Assembly: GCF_000003815.2 (NCBI RefSeq)
Contig: NC_049979.1
Coordinates: 3,694,520-3,758,519 of the forward strand
DNA length: 64,000 nt
Source of the DNA: Branchiostoma floridae
Taxonomy: Eukaryota > Chordata > Leptocardii > Amphioxiformes > Branchiostomatidae
Direction: 5' to 3'
The translations under genes were made by a program, and so were the position numbers. This document shows positions 10,707 to 23,762 of the stretch, in pieces. The notes beneath the pieces are model-generated. The model saw only the letters and a list, made by a program, of their open reading frames with translations, had not been told where the DNA came from and searched no databases. Each line of letters opens with the position of its first letter. The first letter of the stretch is position 1.

Positions 10707-12078
10707 TTCATTAGCCGTCAAGGCTAACAGACTGGGTGTCTGGCTCGCAATGTTACCGAATAAAATTCATCCATGCATGAATAAAGTCGTAACTTCTTTC
10801 CTTCGCTAGTTCCCTTCCTGACGCTCTACTGTATTCACATATAAACTACGAACACACACCACCACAAACACACAAACACAACGAAACCGCAGTACGCTCA
10901 CCACCGTGCCAACGTTGCTGTCGTTACATAACTCCCCACTCGGCAATTATAGAGGGGTGATCTTAACCTCACAGTGCCACCAAATATGATTCTAAGAGAC
11001 ACCCACTCGCGCGCACTCAACTAAAGATCTAACTTTATTAGGACCAGCATACAACAAAAGAAAAATGACAACTGAGAATTCCATGGAGTTCAATTATTGA
11101 GCTGGGGGCTAACGTGGGCTCAACGTGGCCTTCATGAGGCCTTCCTACATGTCCTAACGGGCCATCGATTGTAGAATTCAAATAATTTGGCAGGCCTGAG
11201 AGTTAGTCCGCGGTAATGGTATGTAACATTTCCCCCTGGAAAATGAGTTGTGAGTTTATTGAGTTTATCAAGATCATAAAATGAAACCCTATGGTTGCCC
11301 CCGGGTAGTCTCTAGCAGACTAAACGACGCTGGCTATATCGAGAATATATAGTTTGCCAGGGAAGTGTGGCCAGTGGCCACTACAGGGTTTCATTCGCGT
11401 GGACGTCGGTCTCCATACATAGAAAGGCCTCAGAGTGGGAAAGCCTGGTAGATTCCAGGCTCCGTGGGTGCTGACAGCTCCCATGTGGCTCCTGTGATGT
11501 CCGTGTGGGAAGTACATCTATCACTGTGGCGACCTCTAGCATTGCCTCCCGTGTAACTGAACCCCTGTGGTGTGCCTTAGATGTGAATGAATGAAGTCTA
11601 TTTGTTATAGCCTAAGTACCAGCCTGGTTGGTTTACTGGGGAGGGGTGAGAATGGGAGCCTCAGTATAGTTTTTAGGAATGCAAGGCTCAGACTTTCAAG
11701 TCAAGTTTGATTGGAACTTGTTGGTACTTTTGGCACGTTTGAATCGCCAGCCAGTACAGCAGTATAAAGCACCACAGACGATAAGAGGATTAACGACACT
11801 TGTCAGTTCGGGTTAAGCCGGCACCGATGACAGGGGCTTCGGAGTTCAAGTGCACTGTAAATGAGACACACGTGAGGTACACATGAACCTGACCTCACCC
11901 TATATTCTGAATCTGAAGCAACCTTTATACTCACTCGTATGCTTACGGTGGAATGCATAGAACGGACATGGCGTCATGCTCATGTTTGGCCAAAAATAGA
12001 GGTATACTATAAGTTGAAAACCTTGCTATGGCAACAAGGTAATGGATATGCATGTTTCTTATGGAAACGTTTGTACAG

Positions 12079-12158
12079 CACACGCGAGAGGTCACGGCGC
12101 ACGCGCGAGGGGTCACGGCGCACACGCGAGGGGTCATGGCGCACACGCGAGGGGTCAA
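12079..12158 (+). repeat. 21-bp tandem repeat, about 4 units
   Basis: Units of the form CACACGCGAGGGGTCATGGCG, with small changes, are repeated four times. They are GC-rich and open in all frames, which explains the overlapping short ORFs here. Confidence 0.85.
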
Positions 12159-13635
12159 GTTCATGGGTCGTCCTGTCCTTCAAGGTCAGAGGAAAAATGC
12201 GTCGACGAGTCGACAAACGGCTCAGACATCTGTAGCGCCCAAGATTTCCTTCCGCGGTAGATTTTATCAGTCTCTCAAAGACTTCATGGTTGCTGAAAAA
12301 TAAATATTGGACAAAAATATTGAATAATACACAAGAGTAGTGAGTCGGTCGTAGCATCGTATGCTTATTCGTTGTATTCGGCTAGTTTAACCTTTTTTCA
12401 GCAGCACAGCACAGCTCATCGAAAGAAGAAAGAATAGGATCCCGGTGTGAATGGATCAAATCGATTTGTCCTGATATGCGGCTTGTTCTGTACAAACATG
12501 TACACGTGTTTACCGGGTATGCAATACAAAGAAACAAAAACCCATACATACATGCATATATGCAGTATAGTAGGGAGAATTATTGGTTACGGATGAAGAC
12601 AGGGAGAGAAAAATACCTGAGATACGCCTTATTTCAGCGAGAGAAGAAAGGAAGGAAATGAAAGAATGGCAATGAAAACAACATGCAAGAAAGAAACCAG
12701 AACAACATACAAGAGTATGGAGTATAGAAGGAAAGATCGCGAATTTTACCAGACTTTATGGATCTTTAAAGAGTAACGTTAACAAGTGTCCCCGTCGTGA
12801 GTTGAGTTTATTTCTAGACGCCCTTTCTCCCCTTTCCCGGGCTAACATTACAGGAAGGCGGTCTGAAACTCCTGACAGTACCGCATGAAACGTGGTGCTG
12901 TCCTCACCTGACTTCCTATGAATGAATAGTGACTGGAGATTTGCGGAAATTGGCAACATATGGCGACGTATTTGTAAGGCCAATTGGCTACTGAATCTTC
13001 TCTTGCGCGCAGAATACTCTCAGACTGGCAAATTCCTCACTCCATGCGGCCAATTATCTTGGGAACCGCAAAATGAGTCTGATTGTGACATACGGTTTTG
13101 ATGTCTTGTTCAATTGTCGAGTCGCGTGACAGGAGTGCGTGATGGTTCCGCGTTCAGAAAGGGTGGCATTTTTCCCCAAACATTTGGAAATGACTTTGAC
13201 TTTATTTAGATTGTAGACAACACAATACACGTATGTCACAGGCAGCGGTTGCTGGTGTTGTGACTCACACGTTAACACATACATAACATTAATACATCGA
13301 ATACATCGAATAATAACAATGAATACATGCAGTCTAAAACATCATGTATTATCTAAGATATTTGTCTGGCAGTCCAATTAAAAACTTTCTGCTGGAAAGC
13401 TGGGCACCTGTTTCACTGTCTGGGGTAGTTGGTTCCAGAGACGGGATGCATATGGTATGAAACTGGACTTGTATGTCTGGGCTCTACAACGAGAAGTGGA
13501 AATGCATGCGATCCTAGCCTGTTTCTACACTGATTATTCTCATGACCAGGTTTATATTTACGGTTTGTGTGTTTCCTTCATTGTCTTTTGTGTCATACTT
13601 TTTGTTACCGCAAACTGCCCGGCCGGGCCCCGGTT

Positions 13636-13810
13636 AGGCTTAGGTCACATTTCCAAACCGGGGCCCGGATGTAAAATGCATCAAATTACACCAAATGTCA
13701 AAATAAGATTCATGGGCATGATTTGTGTATATTTTTAGGTATACATTATAACTTTTCATTTCCTAAAACATCCCGGTCGGGCCCTGGTTTTGAAATGTGA
13801 CCTAAGCCTT
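13636..13810. mobile_element. MITE-like element, family GGCTTAGGTCACATTTCCAA
   Basis: The ends AGGCTTAGGTCACATTTCCA and its inverted partner GAAATGTGACCTAAGCCT enclose about 120 bases. GC-rich arms (CCGGGGCCCGG) follow the termini. A truncated arm of the same family lies immediately upstream (13617-13635), and two more copies lie at 23352-23762. Confidence 0.8.
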
Positions 13811-15191
13811 AGGAATCGTTACCCTGGACAGCGTTTCTGCAGACCGTGTTGGTATGTCCTTGTGATGACGTAGAGCTGGAATTTGAACTTGACACAAGTG
13901 ACCTTGTGCTGAAGGTCATGCCTGTAACCGTCATTAAGTGAAATGACGTCATAGATGTATTTACACGTAACCACACGCCCCCGGGGCCCGCATGACGTCA
14001 TCATTTCCTGGGTCAATGTCAATGCCATGGTACACAGGAGAACTGGGGTATGTGGGTTGAGTGAGCCAGTTTGCTGTGGTACTTTCAGGCAAATCCAAGC
14101 GAATGTTCCGGCACTAATCTGTAGACAAACTGAATCTCTTACCATTCAAATGATAGTGTAAACACAATGCTGTTAAAAGTTCGAGTCACTTAAAGTCTGG
14201 CCGTATTAGGGTACACTAGTGTGTGACGTCACGTCCTCGATCTTGACATTGACGGATCTCTCAAGGTCAGAAACATGGAAGGCCAAATACTGGCCGTATT
14301 CACGTGTCGGTATGTAGTGTCTGCAGTAGCCTCGGTCCCAGGCAGTCTCATGATCCAGCTATCTGGCCGGCCAGTTCACTCCTAGGCCAATTAACAACTT
14401 CTAGGCTTTTATTCCATGATAACATGGCCAAAGTAACCTTATTACTTTTGCTATTCGGCCAGGCCGGAGTCTGGTAGAGCCTTTGTCAGCATGTCCCGAA
14501 GGCCACTTACACCCGTTTGCGTTGAGGAGCTGCTTTGAAAACAGTTAAGCATCCCGGCTAGCATGTCGCTGAACTTACGCCTTTTACGGTAAAGACGCCG
14601 TATAACAGACCCGACCCGGCCATTCGGGCTTGTCTCAGGCCGAGGGGCTAAAAATTAATGTTCTCAAACAGCAGCAGACACAGCACCAGCAGAAGGACGC
14701 GGAAAGGGAGTCGCGCCACTTTCTGAATCCACCTATGCTGTCGTCGACCGTCGCCTAGAATTTTCGATGTTCGAAAACGTTTCTGTCAGAGAGAAGATCT
14801 TTGTACATTTGTATCTTATACCGCATAGGGCCGAGGAAGGCGGTGCCAGTACGGGACGGATTATGAGTAGAATAGAGTAAAGTGTCATACATCCCACTGT
14901 GTACAAATTAAGTTAATTCGTTCAGTAATTCTTTCTTTCTTTCATTCTTTCTCAATCAGCTGATTTTTTACCAGTGGTGTCCTGGCGTGAGTACATCCAT
15001 CCACGACACCCCTTTTAGCGATGGAATCTGAGAAAACGATCTTTGCTTGTGGAGTAGATTTCTCATATGCCATTTTTTTTCTGGCAGTCGACTGTGCCGG
15101 CATATGACAAAAAGATAATAATTTTCCCTACCAACCTCTGCTTGGAAAAGACCGGATGCAGTAGGCACGCTTGGGTACAAAGGTCAGTCGA

Positions 15192-15200
15192 ACCGGAAGT
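15192..15200 (+). promoter_or_regulatory. ETS-type motif ACCGGAAGT upstream of the TRIM gene
   Basis: ACCGGAAGT lies 36 bases upstream of the ATG at 15236 in a GC-rich stretch without a TATA box. ETS sites are common in TATA-less core promoters. A 9-base match can occur by chance. Confidence 0.35.
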
Positions 15201-15235
15201 CACACGTGTCCGCTGCGGCTCAGCGTGGGGATAGA

Positions 15236-17026
15236 ATGATGGCGGCCGCTTCGCCCAACTTGGGTTCACACATGCGGGAAGAACTGTCCTGCAGCATCTG
15301 TCTGGAGCTGTTCACCAGGCCCAAGGTGCTGCCATGTCAGCACACTTTCTGTCAGGACTGTTTGCGAGACCTTGTAGGTGGAAGGAGAAACTTCCAATGC
15401 CCAAACTGTCGTCGGCAGGTCAGTCTACCAGGTCGAGGTGTTTTCGGTTTGCCTGACAATCATCTCGTTACAAACCTCTGTGAGGCGCTCCAGAAGCAGG
15501 CTACACTGTCAGGGGAAACGGGGGAGCAACCCCAGTCTGGAAACGGGTGCAGCTTTCACCCCGCTGAAGAGGTCAGACTCTACTGTAAACAGTGTAACGT
15601 GCCTGTATGTAATGAGTGTTTGGATGAGAGGCACAGCAATCATGCCACGATTAGCATGAAAAAGGCGGCACAAGAGAAGAGAGCTTCGTTTCAAGAACAG
15701 ATTGCTGAGGGCAGGAACATCTTGGGGACGTACAGCAGTTTTCTCGAAGGTCTGAGAGAGCAAGAAATCACACTGAGTGAGCAGAAACAGCAGGCAAACG
15801 ACAGCATCAATAAGGCCTTCAACCAAATGGTGCAGAAACTTAAAAATGACAAAGGCCGCCTGTTGATGAAAGTTAACAACAGACACAGCGAGAATCTGAA
15901 GGTGTTGCGGAAGAAAAGGGACAGTGTGTCAGCAGACGTCAGGGAACTGTCTGCTGCCTGTGATTCAGCAGAACAAGAACTGCAGCAGGGAGGGGTCAAG
16001 TTTCCTTGTCAGGACAACATGCTAACAGTCCTGAGAAAGTACAGAGGAAAAGCAGCACCAACTCCTGTACAAACCCAGTCTGCTGTCTTCCAGCCCACAG
16101 ACACCCCTGTGCCAGTATTGGGAGATGTGACCTTCCCGTCTGTTCCATCTGCACCAATTCCAGCAGTACCTGCAGCAAGAGTTGCAGGTCATCACTATAG
16201 TAGCGAAGGACAGTCAACCCAGCCTCTCCCATCTGCACTAATTGCCATATCAAATGAAGGAGAGGTCTTCATAGCAGATCAGGGAATCCATGTCTTCACT
16301 CTGCAAGGTGCATTCGTCCGCCAGTTCCCAACAGTTGTGACATTGTCACGTCGACATGATATGATCCCACAGGACCTGGCCCTAGATGGAGAGGGGAACC
16401 TGTGGGTGGTGGGGAAAGCAGTGTCTTATGAGTTTGTTGTGCAGTATAACAAGCAGGGCAGGGTGCTGAGGTGGTTTGACCTAGAGAACACATGGCGCGC
16501 CAGAGGAGTTGCAGTGGACACCATGAGGAACAACATCCTCGTCACTCAAGTCACAGGAGGTAATGATAACCTGCAAGGAGAAGTTCAGGTGTTCAAGCCA
16601 GATGGGAGACTGGTGAGAACCGTGGGTCAGCAGCAGGGGATGAGGTACCCACGGTACATCACTGTGGACGGGGAAGGGAACATTCTCGTGTCAGACTGCC
16701 CCAATAACTGTATCTATGTCTACAATGAGGAAGGACAGCTTTTGTTCCAGTTTGGAGGTGAGGGAAGTGGTAACGGTCAGCTGAGTCTTCCCATGGGCAT
16801 CTGTACAGACAGGGCAGGTAACATCATCGTGGCGGACAGTATGAACCACCGTGTGGAGATGTTTGACAAGACAGGCAGATTCCTCAAACACATCACTTCA
16901 GACAGGCTCACTTCATACCCATTGGCTGTTGCTATGGCACCACAAGGACAGCTAGTGGTCATTGATTGGGGGGAAAGCATCATCCAGGTCATTCCTCCCC
17001 GTTTCATCTACAACAACGAGTGCTAA
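15236..17026 (+). CDS. Intronless TRIM protein: RING, B-box, coiled coil, NHL repeats
   Basis: A single open exon encodes 596 residues. The frame extends upstream to a GTG at 15206, but the first ATG is at 15236 (ATGATGGCGG), so I start there. The RING finger uses C19, C22, C34, H36, C39, C42, C55 and C58, the spacing expected of an E3 ubiquitin ligase. The B-box has C105, H108, C117, C120, C125, C128, H133 and H136. A coiled coil rich in Gln, Glu and Lys covers about 140-250. A Pro/Ala/Val-rich linker (about 275-325) leads to C-terminal NHL-type beta-propeller repeats with motifs such as PRYITVDGEGNILVSD and PMGICTDRAGNIIVAD. The architecture is that of the TRIM-NHL class, which includes TRIM2/3/32/71 and large lineage-specific expansions. 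I cannot assign an orthologue. Lack of introns in such a long frame suggests a retro-copied or expansion member. AATAAA at 17748-17753 is a candidate poly(A) signal. Confidence 0.92.
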   Translation: MMAAASPNLGSHMREELSCSICLELFTRPKVLPCQHTFCQDCLRDLVGGRRNFQCPNCRRQVSLPGRGVFGLPDNHLVTNLCEALQKQATLSGETGEQPQSGNGCSFHPAEEVRLYCKQCNVPVCNECLDERHSNHATISMKKAAQEKRASFQEQIAEGRNILGTYSSFLEGLREQEITLSEQKQQANDSINKAFNQMVQKLKNDKGRLLMKVNNRHSENLKVLRKKRDSVSADVRELSAACDSAEQELQQGGVKFPCQDNMLTVLRKYRGKAAPTPVQTQSAVFQPTDTPVPVLGDVTFPSVPSAPIPAVPAARVAGHHYSSEGQSTQPLPSALIAISNEGEVFIADQGIHVFTLQGAFVRQFPTVVTLSRRHDMIPQDLALDGEGNLWVVGKAVSYEFVVQYNKQGRVLRWFDLENTWRARGVAVDTMRNNILVTQVTGGNDNLQGEVQVFKPDGRLVRTVGQQQGMRYPRYITVDGEGNILVSDCPNNCIYVYNEEGQLLFQFGGEGSGNGQLSLPMGICTDRAGNIIVADSMNHRVEMFDKTGRFLKHITSDRLTSYPLAVAMAPQGQLVVIDWGESIIQVIPPRFIYNNEC

Positions 17027-19841
17027 AGATATAACTATTTTGGCTTGCATACTTTTCCAATAATCTGTTTATATGAAGTAATAGTTGCTGTTAAATTGGC
17101 GATCTTGTCCAGAGCAGACAGTTTTGATGCTTTCCTAATTACAGGTGTGCCAACAGAATACATCATATGTGGGATAGGTGCATATGTTCATCACTAACAG
17201 GAAATAATTTCTTTTTTAAACTATATTGTTTAAAACTCTTTGTAAAACCTATTTTGCTATCAGTATTACTATTACAGTGTTTGTGTAGATGGTTAGTTGA
17301 GCTGTTAGTGTTAGAGCTACAAGCTTGTTCTTGCAGGTGAACTTGAAGTTTACTTGTCAGTGTTATGAACTCTGATTTGTACATGTGTACAATGCAGCTG
17401 GTTGAGGTTGTTAAAGGAGGCTTCCTCTTGTCCTTTATAGGGTTTTGTTACACTTATTATTTATCGGATTATGATATCGCTTACTAATTTATTTACTACA
17501 TTTCATTGATTAGTTTTATGTATATTCATACTTATTATTTCGTTAATCTACTTTTGGTATTTCTCTAATTGTTATCACTTAGCTGTTACAGTCGCCAGTG
17601 AGGTAGTGTATCACTTACCTCTAACTGTTATACTTATAGTAAGTAGCCATTTGTTGTTATAGTTATTACTTTATTAGCTTATCTTTAGTCTTAATCCTTA
17701 GTTGATTGTTTCTTAATCCTTAGTTGACATTTCGTCAGCCAACTATGAATAAATTATCATTTACTCATCACTTGCATTATTTTGTTATTTAATCCTAAGT
17801 TACTGCATGTATTGGTTAATATTCTGTTCTCATTTTAATTTCTCAGTTACTATTTCTGGTTTTTCTTTCATGCAGTGGGATGCATACATGCATGTTTCTT
17901 TCTTTAATTTTGTATTTATGGACAAAATTGGTCACTGTCTCACACCAGCAGTCTATTTCTTAAATCTGTTTTTATCATGTGTGAATTGGCTATCAGGTAA
18001 CAGCAGTGTACGCCACATTGGTCTCTAAGTAGAAGTGTGGCTTCTTTTGTAGGTCTTCTCGCAGCATTTGTTTCCATATACAAAACAAGCATCATCATCA
18101 TCAGTCCCATAGATTAAAACAAGCATATTCGGAATAATACGGAAGCATACATTTTTTGGGAGATCAGTGTTGGGCCATGGGCGGAGATGTCGTCAACGTC
18201 CGTTCATACTGCGGTATATGTCATGGATTCAAGCAAATAAGCACGATATTATCGTGTCCGTTTGGCTTCTCGGACATAGCCTGAGTATCATCTTCCGTAG
18301 TAACCGCTGGCTCGCGACTTTCGCTGTCGTTCAGGCTATCTCGGACAATGCAGTCACATTCAGCTGTATAACCACCAGCTGACAGACCATGTCTGCCCTG
18401 TCTCCGTCTCTACACCCTCCAACTACTACACTGATATACATAACATCACTGAATCTACCCTGGAAGCCAGGCTTTTAACAGTTCTTCCCAAGGATATAGT
18501 CTAAATAAGCACCCCGGGGAGGAGTCAAGCAGGAAGAGTTTGCCGGCCTAGGAAGTCGTTTAGCTCAGTATAGTGAGCGAAAGTTTGACAGTTAAGAGAA
18601 AGCCAGGCCGGCAAACTCTCCTTGTATGATGAATCTCCGGTGTGCTAAGGTCCTCGGGAAGACCTGCCTTGGCTGCCGAATAGAAGTCTGGTTTCCTCGT
18701 ATAGAACAGACGACCAGACAAGTTACGTGAACCAGAGGAAATGGGATATTCTATTCATCAAACATTTATCACATTCATCACATACAACTACATGTATATA
18801 TCACTCACTCGTCGTTTAGAACATTTGACATCTATCAAAGAGACAATATAGTAACTTATATCTATTCAATCAAAGTTCGTCTCTCTAGCTTTAGTTCGAT
18901 CATGTGCGTGTATACAATGAGTGTCCCGTACACAGTACGAGTCTTTACGCAATTTTAAAGGTACATTTTGTCGTGCAACAACAAAAATGATATGACGATT
19001 GCAGCTCTTTATGTATATATTATCAACAACGTCGACATCCTTTGCAAAACAGCGAGGAAGATAAAATAATTTCACAGCGAAAATAGTTTTCTATGGCCGA
19101 CCGACACGCCTAGCCTCCTTGCAGGCTCTACGAGTCTGTTTTTATTCGACGTCATATCAGTTTTATCTACCCGGCTCCACGTGTCGCTGTGAAGTAGTAA
19201 AATTTGCCTAAAAGACAGAAAAGACACCAGAGGAGTTAGCCGGCCCCAAATTACAGTTAGTGACATCCTTAGGCTACAGTTTTGTTGCACTCGTTTTCGT
19301 AGTGTAATTCTAAACTTTGTTCCAAGTTCCGTATACACGGATCAAATTTTCAATAACGACTGTCACCTTCTTCAGGATCAATATTTGTTATCTATCGCAC
19401 TCCTGAGTTTGTTGTATCCAGTCGAATTACAGCGGGTTTTATGAACCCGGAGGCTGGAAACAACGAACTGAATGTGACAGAAACAGCAGAGTCGTAGAGC
19501 CTGTAATGCCCCGGTCCGATTTGCGCCCGTTTCCGTAGAAGATGTAACGTTACCCCAGGCCGGGCTCTGAACTTAAGACTCATATCCCGGTGGACTGCCG
19601 GATACCGCGGGGTAACTCTCTGTCTTTTCACGATTACGTCACGTCGTCTATTTGCTGCCGATTTTATCGCTGAGTTTTTTTTTTCAATAATCCAGGGACC
19701 CGACCATGCCCCAAAATAGCCCGTAGGTGTCACGCCCGAAAGTGCAGAAAAACAGCCCCGTGAACTTTTAGTATACTCGGAGGCGCCTCTCTTCCAAACT
19801 GGACCGTAGTATAAGGAGGCGACGTCACGTCGCGTCTTCAT
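17027..19841. other. AT-rich intergenic region between convergent TRIM and C1q genes
   Basis: It holds the 3' ends of two convergent genes. A foldback pair lies near 18534-18619 (GAGTTTGCCGGCCT and its inverted copy AGGCCGGCAAACTC). TTTATT at 19141-19146 is a candidate poly(A) signal for the minus-strand C1q gene. No further coding exon was recognised. Confidence 0.5.
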
Positions 19842-22800
19842 CTACTTCCTCTGGATAAGGAACCCCGAGAAGACGATGGCGGGTTCGTTCTTGCTGCCGT
19901 CCAAGACGCTGCCGACCCGGAGCTCCGTGTGAACCCTGTCCTTGGCCTGCAGGACGATGACCGCGCCCTGGGCCAGCATCTCGGTCCCGGCCCGACCCGT
20001 GCTGTGCGCCACCGCCACCTGTACACACGTAGATAACCAAAAGGCAATATATCTACTAAAAGCACGAAATCCAATCATCATACAAAATATGAATGTGGGA
20101 AAGTTCATTAACCACTGCCTATAGTATACATTGTATCATATACATATATATATCACACGGTCCGGAACACCTGTATCGAACATTTTCGCGTCACAGGTAT
20201 GACATAAAGTTAATTATACACTAGTGTATGTCATAATAAACCTCTACTTGACAGTTTCATTCTTACATACGTGTATCATATGTCAAGCTTTATGCATGCT
20301 TGTCCTATTTTCATGCTTGTGCTTTTAAGTGATACGCAACTTAGCCTCATCCTTCTACGCAGGGACATTCAACAGCGAAACCGCCTGTCAGAATGTACCT
20401 GCTTATAAATAGTAATGAGCTATATATGCGAGACTTTTGAAAACTAAAAGGCCTATTCTCTGATTGGCAAACAGCTGGTTTGGGTGAGTGGACGTCCGCA
20501 GGAACTAAGAGTGACGGTTGAGAAGGCAGGGTACATCCAGACAGGCGGTTTCGCGAGGAGGATGCTCAGCCTATAAGTTACTGCAGGATATCACAGAATA
20601 AACCGCTCCTCCGTACTCACCGCCTGCCCGTTCCGCATGAGCATCACGGCGCTGTCCGTGCCCTCCGCCTTCCGCATGCCGAACGAGAAGTAGTACACGC
20701 CGCTCACCTGGGCGAGAAGAAAGGGAAAGTGAAAAGGTGAATGTGAGTGTGATTATGAAATATATGATGCGAAAAGTGAAAGGTTAATGTGGTCTCGAAC
20801 CATCGACTAGAATCGTTCGGCTCACGAGTATGTGAGCTCAAGAATTAGACTTAATGACATTTTCGGCAGTAATACGCCCGATATTCCCTCAATCATCGCG
20901 CGATTTTCAGTGATCGGTCGACTTTCGTGGGTCCCAAAGCCTCATACTATGATTGTGTGATACGTGGGACTTTCCGGTCATATAGATAAGGGCGGTCCTC
21001 TTCCGATTTTGAAACGGACGGGGCCCATTCAAGTTCAGCGCTTGATCATAACTCCCGACCTCCAGGTCCAAGGACAGGGTCACTAACCCCGGGGACTACG
21101 TCTACGCACCTGGCAGACGAAGACGCCCGTCGACGCGTCGAAGTCGTCGGCGACGTTGGCGGGCGTCTGGTCGAACGTGACGACGATGTTGCCGTCCATG
21201 GCGGCCAGGTCGTGCGCGCGCACCGCCGTGAAGGCAGGCAGCCCGTTGTTCCTGGAGCCCACGATCTGCCCCACCACGCCGAGCTGGAAGGGCAAAGAAT
21301 ACCAATTAAAATCCGTATTCAAGATAATGTAATGCAAATAGGCAAGTTAAGGGTGCCATAATCTTTCAGGCCATAACTACCCACAGAGAAGCCCGATACG
21401 TTTTCTATACGACGGAAGAGTGCGGCATCACGTCGAATGACGCCAGGTTTATATAGGGACTGATCAAATCAAAGTAGGGATGGCATCACTCACTCATTCA
21501 TTCATTAACTCAACTCAACTCACCCACTCACTCACTCACTTACTCGGTCCAATAGTCATAGTCCTAAATATGGGATCTTTTTTACAAAATCTAAAGAACT
21601 ACATTTATTTTATCATTTCCTGCACTGTCTCGTCAATATAAGATTTCATTTACATTTTCCAATATGGATTCTATAAGTCCTTTAACAATACGAACACTGA
21701 AGTATGAAACTACACCCTGTTGCATGCACATATCAGTCAGTGCCCTGTACCTTGTGCGCCCTCCTGGCGGCGGCTCGGCGGGCGGACGAGCGGACCTTCT
21801 TCCCGCTGCCGCGCACACCGGGCGCGCCGTGCTCCTGCAGGTTAGCGGGGGCGTCAGGCTTGCCGAGCACTGAGGGGAGAGACAGAGACAGAAACATATG
21901 GTCACCTGCGTATATACGTACAAAGCATACAAGGATCTGACCCTACGTTTGCGTTTTTCTTCTTTTCGTGTCTTCACCTTTGCTACACTCTTGCCTCTTT
22001 CACTCTGCGTTTGCGTTTATTTATTATCATAATCTTTTATCAACAGTGACATAAACAAGAGCACTGAGGTCAAAGAGAGAGAGCAACACATATATAAACA
22101 TCATGTTCTAATGACGGGGAGTTGCGCTCCTAGAAGGCCTGCAAAGGAGGTAAGAAAATTGTTGTCCATGTAGATATGTACCCTTAAGACTAGTAAATGT
22201 CATCTCCCCGGCATTAGAACATGGCGTATGTGTAAACATATATATATAAAGGAGGCTAGGCTACAAACGTTATTCCACTGACTGTATCTAACTGTGCGGC
22301 CTTATCTGTGTCATATGGTCATATGGTGAGTCATTGACATTGATGTCAGCTGTGCGTCGCCATGGCAGCGGCCAGAATGACATTGATATCAGCTGTGCGT
22401 CGCCATGGCAACGGAAAGAATGACATTGATGTCAGCTGTGCGTCGTCATGGCAACGGTCAGAATGTTGTACGTGTCGCTATTCGTGACATCCGAGGTCAC
22501 CGTACAGTCATTCAACACAAATATAGAATCAGACCCAGAAACAACTACAAGTGCATATACATTAGGGGGGGGGGGATTTGTTTTCAACAACACGCATGAC
22601 GAGTGTTGCTTTTTTTTGCGCTGTACAACCATCGTCATTGACTTCGAGCGATAGCGTGGATTTGTTTCAATGCATTTCGATATCTCTACAGATAAGGAAA
22701 ACGTGGTAAGGAGGCTACCCTCCGCCAGGCCTTCACACGAGGTTATATCGATAGTAGAATTTGGGGAAAATAGGGTGACTATCTCTTAGTAACATTTCCC

Positions 22801-23123
22801 CTTGTGTGAGCAAATGTAACTCTATTTTGTCCAACCTGCCATGGTAAATTATTCTGCTTATAGCCAGCGTAGTTAAGTATGGATGTAGAGACTATAAGAA
22901 AGCCTTGCCTACCCCGTTCCCGTTTGCTGTCCGCCGTAACCCCCATGGGTCCGCTCGGCCTGCCTACTCTCCCGGGCCCGTGCGTTCTCACCGCGCTGAA
23001 CCGGTAAACCTCCGGGTCATCCTCGCACACGCACTTCAGCTCCTTCCCGACGCCGACGTCAACGCAACACACAAGGAGCACTACGACGGCAGACAGGGAG
23101 AACTCCTTCCAAGACGTACCCAT
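19842..23123 (-). CDS. Secreted C1q-domain-containing protein
   Basis: Five minus-strand exons: 23123-22913, 21869-21751, 21283-21110, 20707-20621 and 20018-19842, totalling 255 residues. The first exon encodes a signal peptide (MGTSWKEFSLSAVVVLLVCC) followed by a short Cys-containing region and a Gly/Pro/Arg-rich stretch. Exon 2 is basic. Exons 3-5 encode the globular C1q (TNF-like) domain, with GLPAFTAVRAHDL, GVYYFSFGM and the C-terminal motif VFSGFLIQRK. The last three junctions are phase 0 and well supported. The exon 1 donor is less sure: a stronger-looking GCG/GTGAGA at about 22990 would put exon 2 out of frame, whereas GGG/GTAGGC at 22912 keeps frame, so I chose the latter. C1q-domain proteins are secreted pattern-recognition or signalling trimers. 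There is no long collagen tail, only a few possible Gly-X-Y triplets. The orthologue is unknown. Confidence 0.82.
22336..22464 (+). repeat. Three 43-bp tandem repeats in C1q intron 1
   Basis: Units starting GACATTGATGTCAGCTGTGC begin at 22336, 22379 and 22422. Differences are single bases. Each contains TGTGCGTCGCCATGG, so the array could carry repeated regulatory sites, but nothing shows that directly. Confidence 0.88.
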
Positions 23124-23351
23124 CTTGACGACGACGTAGCGCCTTGCTTCTAGGCTTGGGATCTGCGTAACGGCAGCGGAATGCGTGAAACTGTAGATCA
23201 GCGGAGGAAACTCACACCCGAACCGTGCCGCGCTCAGACGCCAGTACGTGTCAGTTTTAATTGCCGCCGACATTCGCACAGAATTGATATGGACATGGCG
23301 AACTGACGAGTGCACGGCACTGCCTGGCCTGGTAACCATTCTCAACAGGCC

Positions 23352-23762
23352 GGCTTAGGCCTGGGTCACATTTCTAAACCGGGACCCGGGCGGGCAGCTT
23401 TCGGGAGCGAAAAGAATGTCATAAAAGACATCAACATACTCAAAATGTCAAAAGAAGATTCATGGGCATGATATGTGTATATTTCTATGTATACATTTTA
23501 ATTTTTCATTTCTTAAAACATCCCAGCCGGGCCCCGGTTTGGAAATGTGACATAAGGCTTAGGCCCTCTATTTCAAAACCGGGGCCCGGCCGGGCAGATT
23601 TCTGGAGCGAAATGTACGATATAAAACGACACCAAACTACACAAGACGGAAAGAGAAATAGTAGGCATTAATTAGTGAATATTTTTTTACGTATACATTA
23701 CTATTTTTCGTTTCCGCAAAAAGCCCGGCCGGGCTCCGGTTTGGAAATGTGACGTTAGGCTT
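23352..23762. mobile_element. Two adjacent MITE copies, family GGCTTAGGTCACATTTCCAA
   Basis: The first copy runs about 23352-23560 and the second about 23561-23762. Both have GC-rich inverted ends with AACCGGGGCCCGG and its complement, a terminal GGAAATGTGAC, and similar interiors (GATTCATGGGCATGAT in the first, as in the copy at 13636). The two are head-to-tail and share a junction. Confidence 0.78.

Larger units (their letters stand above)
10800..15190. other. Intergenic region with no recognised gene
   Basis: I found no convincing exon on either strand: open frames are short, lack domain similarity and are not joined by phase-compatible splice sites. It contains a 21-bp tandem repeat at 12079-12158 and a MITE at 13636-13810. 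The part just upstream of 15190 probably holds the promoter of the TRIM gene. Confidence 0.55.

Noticed and set aside
10270-10809. His-rich or Asp-rich proteins on both strands near the astacin 3' end.
   Set aside because: They are translations of the CAT/ATC microsatellite in the 3' region.
12007-12357. Overlapping Arg/His-rich frames around 12.1 kb.
   Set aside because: They are open only because of a 21-bp repeat whose length is a multiple of three.
15206-15235. Extending the TRIM protein to 606 residues from 15206.
   Set aside because: The codon at 15206 is GTG. The first ATG in frame is 15236 in good context, and the extra ten residues match nothing in the family.
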